Assembly: GCA_016931875.1 (NCBI GenBank)
Contig: JAFGDX010000268.1
Span: 1-5,999 of the forward strand
Length of the DNA stretch: 5,999 bases
From: Prolixibacteraceae bacterium
GTDB taxonomy: Bacteria > Bacteroidota > Bacteroidia > Bacteroidales > Prolixibacteraceae
Direction of reading: 5' to 3'
Positions 1 to 5,999 of the stretch are shown here, piece by piece. The notes beneath the pieces were generated by a model. It saw only the letters and a list, made by a program, of their open reading frames with translations. It was not told where the DNA came from and searched no databases. How positions within the stretch are numbered: position 1 is the first letter of the stretch; every line of letters starts with the position of its first letter. The translations under genes and the position numbers were made by a program.

Positions 1-1771
1 CGCCGGAAATGTATCCAACCCAGGTTTTTTTCCCGGTTAAGGTTTGAAACACATTGCGGATAAATGACGATTTTTTTTGGAAGAACCAAATCATGAGCGG
101 ACTAAAAACAAGGTAAAACAAAGCCAGCGCTGCATCGAAAAACCGTTTTTTTCTTTTGTTGGACGCTTTTGAAATGGCATTTACATTCAGAACATACAGA
201 TCGCCCGCGGTGTGAATCGAGTTGCTTCCTATAATACTGATGCTTTCCGGCGGAGCAATTTTGTAATCCACATTCAGGTGGGTCAAATCCAGCATCGATT
301 TGATAATTTCGGCGGAACTGATGTTTTCGGCACAGAAAATAACTTCATCAATCCGGTTGATTTGTACAATTTCTCTGAGTTGTTCAAGCTGCCCGATATA
401 GTTTGGTCCGCGGTCGGTTTTGTCGATGGCAACAAAACCCGCTATTTCAGAATGAACAGGGGTTTGTTCCAGCAGTTTCCGAACACGGGTGGCTTCGGTT
501 GAATGGCCTACAATAACTATTTTTTTGGTTTTTTTTATATCGAGCCTGAATCCCTTTAGTTGTATCCGGTGAAAAATAAGGCGGTAGAGAATTAAAACGC
601 CCAGTGCCCATGCTGAACCCAGCAAAATTAAAGCACGCGAAAAACGGAACTGAACATCAACCAGCGAATAAACCAGCAAAATGGCAACCGAACCCCAAAT
701 AATTCCGCGAATAATTTTTAACAGGTTGATGGGTTTTTTGTATCCGCCGGAAAAAAGGATTCCCAAAACCCAGAAAAGAATGTAAACCGGAACAACCATC
801 TGCAAAAATTCCGGTGGGTAATATCCGGGTTCAAACCGGGCATTTTCCCAGAAAGGTGTTAAAAACAAAAATCCGGTATATATAAAAAGGGCGTCCAAAA
901 AGGGCGTGTACACTTTGCCAAGTATTCTTCCCGAAATGGAAATCAAAGCTCTGAAATAAACGGCCAGGTGAATAAATGCCGAAAAAAGACCGGCTTTTCC
1001 GCCCGAAAAATGTTTCCGGGCAAAAATTATCATCGCATTGTAAAACACCTTTATGTAATTGAGCGAACCTTTTTTTGTGCTTTCTCCTTTGTAATGAATG
1101 ATGGTGGTTTCGGGGAAATAGTAGTTTCTGAATCCAGCCTGTGTAATCCGGTACGAAAGGTCGATGTCTTCACCGTACATAAAAAAGGTTTCGTCGAGCA
1201 GCCCGGTTTTGTCGAGCACCGATCGGCGCAAAAACATAAAAGCGCCGGCCAAAACATCTACCTCGTGTGTTTTGTTTTCATCAAGGTAGGAGAGGTGGTA
1301 TTTCCCCAATTTTCGTGATTTTGGAAACAAGCGGGCCAGCCCGAACATTTTATAAAAAGCCACCCACGGTGTTGGCAACCCGCGTTTCGATTCGGGGAGA
1401 AAGTTTCCTTTTCCGTCAATCATTTTTACACCAAGCCCGCCGGCTTCAGGGTGCGATTCCATAAAACCAATGGCTTTTTCAAATGTGTCTTCCTCCACAA
1501 CCGTGTCGGGGTTGAGCAGTAAAATGTATTTTCCTTTCGCTTTTTTTATGGCCTGGTTGTTGGCTTTCGAAAACCCCACGTTTTCTTTGTTGGCGATAAA
1601 GTTGATTTCGGGAAATTTTTCGGGAATCAGCTGCACCGAACCGTCAACCGAATTATTGTCGACCACAAAAATTTCGGTGGAGATATTTTTTGAAGCTTTT
1701 ACAACCGAATGCAGGCACTGCTCCAGAAAATGTTTTACGTTGTAGTTGACAATAATTACCGAAAGTTCCAT
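1..1771 (-). CDS. Family 2 glycosyltransferase fused to membrane and Rossmann-like domains (partial, C-terminus off the left edge)
   Basis: I translated the minus strand from the ATG at 1771-1769 and found 590 codons with no stop before the window edge. Residues 1-230 form a GT-A fold family 2 glycosyltransferase: the opening strand MELSVIIVNYN, VVDNNS at 36-41, ENVGFSKANN at 63-72, the nucleotide-sugar/metal site LLLNPDT at 84-90, and the acceptor/catalytic motif GEDIDLSYR at 200-208. This subgroup resembles rhamnosyltransferases of cell-surface polysaccharides. Hydrophobic stretches follow at about 262-280, 290-306, 323-343, 355-372 and 379-400. A Rossmann-like domain starts at KIVIVGHSTEA (417-427) and runs to about 530, like the nucleotide-binding domain before polyprenyl sugar-phosphate transferases. 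Another basic-hydrophobic anchor lies at 539-565, then GKKTWVGY at 580-587. The likely role is membrane-associated glycan assembly; donor and acceptor cannot be read from sequence. No Shine-Dalgarno site precedes the ATG, which is usual in Bacteroidota. The glycosyltransferase call is firm; the C-terminal reading is inference. Confidence 0.9.
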   Translation of the reverse strand, partial: MELSVIIVNYNVKHFLEQCLHSVVKASKNISTEIFVVDNNSVDGSVQLIPEKFPEINFIANKENVGFSKANNQAIKKAKGKYILLLNPDTVVEEDTFEKAIGFMESHPEAGGLGVKMIDGKGNFLPESKRGLPTPWVAFYKMFGLARLFPKSRKLGKYHLSYLDENKTHEVDVLAGAFMFLRRSVLDKTGLLDETFFMYGEDIDLSYRITQAGFRNYYFPETTIIHYKGESTKKGSLNYIKVFYNAMIIFARKHFSGGKAGLFSAFIHLAVYFRALISISGRILGKVYTPFLDALFIYTGFLFLTPFWENARFEPGYYPPEFLQMVVPVYILFWVLGILFSGGYKKPINLLKIIRGIIWGSVAILLVYSLVDVQFRFSRALILLGSAWALGVLILYRLIFHRIQLKGFRLDIKKTKKIVIVGHSTEATRVRKLLEQTPVHSEIAGFVAIDKTDRGPNYIGQLEQLREIVQINRIDEVIFCAENISSAEIIKSMLDLTHLNVDYKIAPPESISIIGSNSIHTAGDLYVLNVNAISKASNKRKKRFFDAALALFYLVFSPLMIWFFQKKSSFIRNVFQTLTGKKTWVGYISG

Positions 1772-1792
1772 TCGCGGCCAAGTAATTTTTTC

Positions 1793-1823
1793 CAAATGTA
1801 TTGATTCTTTTGGAGAACGGAAA
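1793..1823 (-). promoter_or_regulatory. Candidate Bacteroidota-type promoter for the glycosyltransferase
   Basis: On the minus strand, TACATTTG (1800-1793) matches the Bacteroidota -7 consensus TAnnTTTG exactly. TTTC (1823-1820) lies exactly 19 bases upstream, one mismatch from the -33 element TTTG. The box ends 21 bases before the ATG at 1771, implying a leader of roughly 15 nt. It falls in the 81-bp gap after recR, where I see no terminator hairpin, so the glycosyltransferase could be transcribed both from here and by read-through from recR. Confidence 0.45.
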
Positions 1824-1852
1824 AGTTTTGGATTTCTGATATTACCGAGTTT

Positions 1853-2479
1853 TTATTTTCCCAGCGAACTTTCGTAATTCACACGGTTAACCAGCGAACG
1901 GCCCAGTGTAATTTCATCGGTATATTCCAGGTCGTCGCCCACTGAAACCCCGCGTGCCAGGGTGGTTATTTTTACCTCTTTGCCTTTGAGTTTCCGGTAG
2001 ATGTAGAAGTTGGTGGTATCTCCCTCCATGGTGGTTGAAAGTGCCAGGATGACTTCAGTAACATCACCTGTTTCAACCCGTTTTACCAGCGAGTCAATTT
2101 CCAGGTCCGACGGGCCGATGCCATCCATGGGCGAAATAATTCCACCCAAAACGTGGTATAACCCGTTGTATTGTTGTGTGTTTTCAACCGACATAACATC
2201 GCGGATGTTTTCAACCACACAGATAACCGAAGTATTACGGGCCGGGTTGGCGCAAATCTGGCAGATTTCGGTATCCGAAATATTGTGGCAAACCATGCAG
2301 TGTTTTATTTCATTCCGGAGCTGAATTAAACTGTTTCCAAAGGTGTTTACTTCTGAAGCATCACGACGCAACAAGTGCAAAACCAGCCGGAGGGCGCTTT
2401 TCCTCCCGATTCCGGGAAGTTTTGAGAATTCGTTGACGGCATTTTCCAGCAGTTTTGATGGATATTTTTCTATGTTCAT
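1853..2479 (-). CDS. recR: Recombination mediator protein RecR
   Basis: RecR acts in the cytoplasm with RecO (and RecF) to load RecA onto single-stranded DNA at gaps and breaks. The 208-aa product has the full family layout. A helix-hairpin-helix element, LPGIGRKSA, lies at residues 21-29. The zinc finger has four cysteines, C61, C64, C73 and C76. The Toprim domain begins at SVICVVE (84-90, with E90 the expected acidic residue), and the conserved C-terminal stretch [16 protein letters not shown] is at 174-189. The frame is open back to an ATG at 2539, but those 20 extra residues are hydrophobic and unlike RecR. The family normally begins just before YPSKLLE, and a promoter-like box lies inside the extension, so I chose the ATG at 2479. 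The length fits the usual ~200 aa. The glycosyltransferase follows 81 bp downstream on the same strand. Confidence 0.97.
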   Translation of the reverse strand: MNIEKYPSKLLENAVNEFSKLPGIGRKSALRLVLHLLRRDASEVNTFGNSLIQLRNEIKHCMVCHNISDTEICQICANPARNTSVICVVENIRDVMSVENTQQYNGLYHVLGGIISPMDGIGPSDLEIDSLVKRVETGDVTEVILALSTTMEGDTTNFYIYRKLKGKEVKITTLARGVSVGDDLEYTDEITLGRSLVNRVNYESSLGK

Positions 2480-2688
2480 TCCTATGTTTTTGCGGTTCAA
2501 AAGTATAATGAAAAATTCAATAAAAATGATTTCAAACAAGTATTTCTTTTGCCGATTTTTCCTTCTTGAACCGATAAAAAGACAAGAAAAGAGTTCTTTC
2601 TTTTATTTTCAAACTTTTTAAGTTAACTTTCTTACCAAATTTTTAATAGTAATTTTAAAATATTTCTGACCAATTAAAACTAAATCAA
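2480..2688. other. AT-rich divergent intergenic region
   Basis: This 209-bp stretch separates the divergent recR and oxidoreductase genes and must carry promoters for both. It is much more AT-rich than its flanks. No small ORF with family resemblance and no RNA gene is visible. It contains the recR -7 candidate and a cluster of short inverted AACTT/AAGTT units at 2612-2629. No exact TAnnTTTG box was found on the plus strand for the oxidoreductase, and no Shine-Dalgarno site precedes its ATG; the leader there is A/T-only, as is common in Bacteroidota. Confidence 0.6.
2498..2505 (-). promoter_or_regulatory. recR: Candidate -7 promoter box for recR
   Basis: The minus-strand octamer TACTTTTG fits the Bacteroidota -7 consensus TAnnTTTG and ends 18 bases before the chosen recR ATG, implying a very short leader. 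No good TTTG-like -33 element sits 19-21 bases upstream; the nearest TTTG is 27 bases away. The call therefore rests on the -7 box and its position alone. Confidence 0.3.
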
Positions 2689-4170
2689 ATGAAGTCACAA
2701 AAAAAATTAAATGTTTCCAGAAGAAATTTTATTGGCACAACCGCCGCAGCCGTAGCCGGATTTTCGATTGTGCCACGCCATGCAGTAGCCGGGCTGGGGC
2801 ATATTCCACCCAGCGATAAATTAAATATTGCCGGTATTGGCATTGGCGGAAAAGGGAAAGTTAACCTGCGCAACATGCCCGGGCAAAATATTGTGGCCCT
2901 GTGTGATGTTGACTGGGAGTATGCTGACCCGGTATTTAAAACTTATCCGGATGCAAAAAAATGGACTGACTTCCGTGAAATGCTCGAAAAACAAAAAGAC
3001 ATTGAAGCGGTGGTGATTGCAACGCCTGATCATACGCATACAACGGCGGCAGCTGCTGCCATGGAACTGGGGAAACATACCTATCTGCAAAAACCCTTAA
3101 CTCATACAGTTTGGGAATCGAGGTATTTAACCCAGCTGGCTGAAAAAACCGGAGTTGTTACCCAAATGGGAAATGAGGGGCATTCCAATGACACCGTTTA
3201 CGAAGTTGCAGAAGTGGTTCAGGGCGGATGCCTGGGGGTGATTAAAGAGGCCCATGTGTGGACCAACCGGCCCATTTGGCGCCAGGGAATGCCAAAACCG
3301 CTGCAGGAAGTAAAGGTTCCCAAAACACTGGACTGGGATTTATTTATCGGACCTGCAAAAATGCGGCCTTACAACCCGGAATACCATCCGTGGATTTGGC
3401 GGGGATGGTGGGATTTTGGTACGGGCGCACTGGGCGATATGGGATGTCATTTGCTGGATGTACCCAATTATGCACTTCAGTTAGGGGCACCTGTGGCTTT
3501 TCAGGCCAGCTCTTCGCTGGTGAATACCGAAAGTGCACCGGTGGCCGCCAAGGTTACCTATCTTTTCCCGGCACGCAAAAATCTGCCCTACTGCGCATTG
3601 CCCGAGCTGGAATTAACCTGGTACGACGGTGGATTTATGCCCGCTCGTCCTTTCGATTTGCCGCTTGATGCCCCGATGAGTCCGGGTGGCGGTTTTATGT
3701 TTATTGGTTCGGAGGCAACGCTTATTGCAGAAAGCTACGGAGCAAACTGGAAGGTGTATAAAAACGGGGAAGAATTCACGCCAAATCCAAAAGTAAAACT
3801 GGAAAGGATTCCTGATGACCCGAACGGAGGCGGCCGGCATGAAATGCACTTTGTAAACTGCTGTAAAAATGGTGGAAAACCGGCTTCACGTTTTGAATAT
3901 GCCGGTCCGTTTAACGAGATGGTAGTGATGGGGAACCTTGCAGTGCGGATGCAGTCGCTTCAAAAAACGCTGCTTTGGGACAGCGAGAATATGAAAGTTA
4001 CCAATATTTCACCGGATGAGAAATTGCGCACTACAAAATTATCACCGTATGCGGAAGATATTGTTACCAAAAAAGTAGACGACCAATCGAAACAAAGGGT
4101 AGAATGGAACGCACAGGAAATGTGCGAGGAATGGATTAAACATAGCTATCAAAACGGCTGGAGTCTGTAG
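2689..4170 (+). CDS. Tat-exported Gfo/Idh/MocA family oxidoreductase
   Basis: This complete 493-aa protein is a probable NAD(P)-dependent sugar or cyclitol dehydrogenase/keto-sugar enzyme. The N-terminus carries a twin-arginine signal, SRRNFIG at 10-16, a hydrophobic core at about 17-28 and a plausible cleavage after HAVA (residue 34), so it should be exported folded with its cofactor. The Rossmann motif GIGIGGKG is at 49-56, VVIATPDHTH at 108-117, and the conserved Lys-Pro at 135-136, where the usual EKP reads QKP. GDMGCHLLD (249-257) carries the probable catalytic His254. The remainder fits the long bacterial C-terminal domain of this family. The family includes GH109 glycosidases and 3-keto-sugar-forming dehydrogenases of Bacteroidota, but the substrate cannot be assigned, and I see no GH109-specific signature. 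The gene stands alone: recR is divergent upstream and maeB converges downstream behind a terminator. Confidence 0.93.
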   Translation: MKSQKKLNVSRRNFIGTTAAAVAGFSIVPRHAVAGLGHIPPSDKLNIAGIGIGGKGKVNLRNMPGQNIVALCDVDWEYADPVFKTYPDAKKWTDFREMLEKQKDIEAVVIATPDHTHTTAAAAAMELGKHTYLQKPLTHTVWESRYLTQLAEKTGVVTQMGNEGHSNDTVYEVAEVVQGGCLGVIKEAHVWTNRPIWRQGMPKPLQEVKVPKTLDWDLFIGPAKMRPYNPEYHPWIWRGWWDFGTGALGDMGCHLLDVPNYALQLGAPVAFQASSSLVNTESAPVAAKVTYLFPARKNLPYCALPELELTWYDGGFMPARPFDLPLDAPMSPGGGFMFIGSEATLIAESYGANWKVYKNGEEFTPNPKVKLERIPDDPNGGGRHEMHFVNCCKNGGKPASRFEYAGPFNEMVVMGNLAVRMQSLQKTLLWDSENMKVTNISPDEKLRTTKLSPYAEDIVTKKVDDQSKQRVEWNAQEMCEEWIKHSYQNGWSL

Positions 4171-4173
4171 ATA

Positions 4174-4210
4174 AAAAGTCCCTAAGGATCAACTTTCCTT
4201 AGGGACTTTT
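4174..4210. terminator. Bidirectional rho-independent terminator between convergent genes
   Basis: Arms 4174-4188 (AAAAGTCCCTAAGGA) and 4196-4210 pair perfectly over 15 bp around a 7-base loop, TCAACTT. On the plus strand the hairpin ends in TTTT followed by GGTTTT, and on the minus strand in TTTTTAT, so it can stop transcription in both directions. It begins 3 bases after the oxidoreductase stop and ends 4 bases before the maeB stop codon at 4215-4217, so it serves both genes. Confidence 0.92.
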
Positions 4211-4214
4211 GGTT

Positions 4215-5999
4215 TTATTCCTCCGAACCGGGAACGGACTGTGCATCAACAACAGCAATCGCAACCATGTTAATGATTTCGCGTACCGAACTGTCGCGTT
4301 GTAAAATATGAATCGGTTTTTTCATTCCCATTAAAACCGGTCCGATGGCTTCTGCTGCTCCCATGGTTTGTAATATTTTATAGGTAATGTTGCCGGAACT
4401 GAGGTTCGGGAAAATCAGGGTGTTGGCGTCACTGTCGCCCAGTTTGCTAAACGGGAATCGTTTGTAGCGTAATTTTCCGTTTAATGCGTAGTTGGCCTGC
4501 ATTTCGCCGTCCACGTTTAAATCCGGGTATTTTTCATGTAATATTTGTACCGCTTCTTTTACCCTTACCGGGCTTCCGTTGCCTTTAAACGCACCAAAAT
4601 TGGAATACGAAAGCAAGGCAATTTTGGGTTCGATATTAAATTTTTGCACTTCCGAAGCGGTTAATAGGGTTGTATCAACCAGGGTTTGAGGCGACGGATC
4701 CATATTTACGGTTGTGTCTGCCAGAAAAATGGGGCCTTTTTTGGTAATCAGAATATACATGCCGGCAATGTGGTTGAATTGTTCTTTTACTCCAATTACC
4801 TGAAGGGCCGGGCGGATGGTATCGGAATATTTTCTGGAAAAACCTGAAATAAAGGCATCGGCTTCTCCGGTTTCTACCATCATTGCTCCAAAATAGTCGC
4901 GGTTATACATTTTTTCAACGGCCTCGTCATAGGTCATCCCTTTTCTTTTCCGTTTTTCATAAAGTATTTTTGCGTATTTGTGCCGCTGTTCATCAGAAAC
5001 CGAATTAAATAAATCAATTACAGAAATATTGTCAATCTGAAGCTGATTTTCTTCAATCATGGCTTTTATTTTGGCTTCATTTCCTAAAAGAATGGGTTTG
5101 GCAATCCCTTCGCGAATAACAAACTGAACCGCTTTTAATACCTTGAAATTGTTGGCTTCGGCAAAAACCACTCTTTTGGGATCTTGTTTGGCTTTGTTGC
5201 GAATGGCCATAATCAGTTTGTTGTCAATTCCCATCCGGTTGGATAGTTCCTGTTTGTAAGCCGTCCAGTTCTTAATCGGATTCCGGGCTACACCGGTTTT
5301 CATGGCGGCTTTGGCAACCGCTACCGAAACGGTGGTGATTAAACGCGGATCGAGGGGTTTGGGAATAATATAATCTCTGCCAAAAACAATATTTTGTTTG
5401 TTGTAGGCTTTGGCCACCATTTCCGGAACATATTCCTTGGCCAGTTTGGCCAGCGCCTTTGCAGCCGCAATTTTCATTTCCTCGTTTATATGAGTTGCCC
5501 TGACATCCAGAGCACCTCTGAAAATAAAAGGAAAACCGAGCACGTTGTTGATCTGGTTGGGATAATCGCTTCTTCCGGTGGCCATAATAATGTCTTCACG
5601 TGCCTCTGTGGCATCTTCATACGTAATTTCGGGGTTTGGATTAGCCATGGCAAATACGATGGGGTTTTGGGCCATTGAGCGTATCATTTTTTTTGAGACC
5701 ACATCGCCAACCGAAAGTCCGAGGAATACATCGGCACCAACCATGGCTTCTTCAAGAGTATTGATTTTCCGGGTTGTTATAAATTGTTGTTTTATTGGAT
5801 TTAAGTCGGTGCGCGATTGGTTCAAAACTCCTTTGCTGTCTAACATAACCACGTTTTCCGGTTTTACCCCCAAACGAATGTACAGCCTGGTGCACGAGAC
5901 CGCTGCTGCGCCTGCACCATTTACAACCACTTTTATTTCATCAATAGCCTTCCCGTTTATTTCCAGCGCATTCATCAGTCCGGCAGAGGAGATGATGGC
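4215..5999 (-). CDS. maeB: NADP-dependent malic enzyme with C-terminal phosphotransacetylase-like domain (partial, N-terminus off the right edge)
   Basis: MaeB oxidatively decarboxylates malate to pyruvate and CO2 with formation of NADPH in the cytoplasm. The visible 594 residues are in frame to the window edge: AIISSAGL precedes the Met at 5975, which is therefore internal and not the start. About 165 N-terminal residues are missing if the protein has the usual ~760 aa. In fragment numbering, the dinucleotide motif VVVNGAGAAA is at 24-33, AMANPNPEI at 117-125 and FPFIFRGALDV at 156-166. From about 258 to 588 the chain is a phosphotransacetylase-like (PTA_PTB) domain, including SGFSRKYSDTIRPALQ, SYSNFGAFKG and NLSSGNITYK. 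In characterised MaeB hybrids this domain lacks transferase activity and mediates oligomerisation and acetyl-CoA inhibition; that is family knowledge. The gene converges on the oxidoreductase and shares its terminator. Confidence 0.95.
   Translation of the reverse strand, partial: AIISSAGLMNALEINGKAIDEIKVVVNGAGAAAVSCTRLYIRLGVKPENVVMLDSKGVLNQSRTDLNPIKQQFITTRKINTLEEAMVGADVFLGLSVGDVVSKKMIRSMAQNPIVFAMANPNPEITYEDATEAREDIIMATGRSDYPNQINNVLGFPFIFRGALDVRATHINEEMKIAAAKALAKLAKEYVPEMVAKAYNKQNIVFGRDYIIPKPLDPRLITTVSVAVAKAAMKTGVARNPIKNWTAYKQELSNRMGIDNKLIMAIRNKAKQDPKRVVFAEANNFKVLKAVQFVIREGIAKPILLGNEAKIKAMIEENQLQIDNISVIDLFNSVSDEQRHKYAKILYEKRKRKGMTYDEAVEKMYNRDYFGAMMVETGEADAFISGFSRKYSDTIRPALQVIGVKEQFNHIAGMYILITKKGPIFLADTTVNMDPSPQTLVDTTLLTASEVQKFNIEPKIALLSYSNFGAFKGNGSPVRVKEAVQILHEKYPDLNVDGEMQANYALNGKLRYKRFPFSKLGDSDANTLIFPNLSSGNITYKILQTMGAAEAIGPVLMGMKKPIHILQRDSSVREIINMVAIAVVDAQSVPGSEE

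Noticed and set aside
212..1745. Several plus-strand open frames (for example 212-502, 968-1318, 1470-1745)
   Set aside because: They are antisense to the continuous 590-codon glycosyltransferase frame, have no recognisable domains, and their composition is explained by the minus-strand gene.
2584..2610. Possible hairpin from the purine run AAGAAAAGAG and the following pyrimidine run
   Set aside because: The arms pair imperfectly, contain almost only A/T pairs and lie where neither gene needs a terminator.
2010..2621. Plus-strand frames opposite recR
   Set aside because: They are shadows of a well-conserved RecR coding sequence; the one extending to 2621 runs into AT-rich intergenic DNA and shows no domain.
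2661..2668. TATTTCTG as a -7 promoter box for the oxidoreductase
   Set aside because: It has one mismatch in the core, no TTTG-like -33 element at suitable spacing, and the surrounding DNA is too AT-rich for such a match to mean much.
3258..3668. A 136-codon plus-strand frame inside the oxidoreductase gene
   Set aside because: It is an alternative frame of a convincing full-length Gfo/Idh/MocA gene, with no family-like features.
5973..5975. The ATG at 5975 as the start of the malic enzyme
   Set aside because: The frame is open upstream and encodes AIISSAGL, a conserved malic enzyme segment, so the Met is internal and the gene starts outside the window.

Overview
The window looks like chromosomal DNA of a member of the Bacteroidota, plausibly near the Marinilabiliales/Prolixibacteraceae. 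The reasons are the RecR sequence, the lack of Shine-Dalgarno sites before its starts, promoter-like boxes of the TAnnTTTG type, a Tat-exported Gfo/Idh/MocA oxidoreductase, and a malic enzyme-phosphotransacetylase hybrid. The genus is a guess. I see no mobile element, CRISPR array, tRNA or rRNA.

Layout. (1) Bases 1-1771, minus strand: an open frame of 590 residues running off the left edge. It encodes a family 2 glycosyltransferase fused to membrane segments, a Rossmann-like domain and a tail resembling a shortened polyprenyl glycosylphosphotransferase. (2) 1853-2479, minus: recR, complete, 208 aa, 81 bp upstream of the glycosyltransferase and on the same strand. (3) 2480-2688: an AT-rich divergent intergenic region. 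(4) 2689-4170, plus: a complete secreted Gfo/Idh/MocA oxidoreductase of 493 aa. (5) 4174-4210: a perfect 15-bp hairpin terminator shared by two converging genes. (6) 4215-5999, minus: the C-terminal 594 residues of a MaeB-type malic enzyme, with its N-terminus beyond the right edge.

The genes do not form one pathway. recR (recombinational repair) and the glycosyltransferase (surface polysaccharide assembly) are co-directional and may be partly co-transcribed, although the glycosyltransferase appears to have its own promoter. The oxidoreductase is a single-gene unit, probably acting on a sugar in the periplasm. MaeB links malate to pyruvate and NADPH supply.

The most interesting object is the glycosyltransferase fusion, whose C-terminus seems to keep the membrane anchor and a 'LVGP'-like end of a sugar-phosphate transferase without the catalytic core. 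I find no convincing evidence of a wholly new multi-gene system here.
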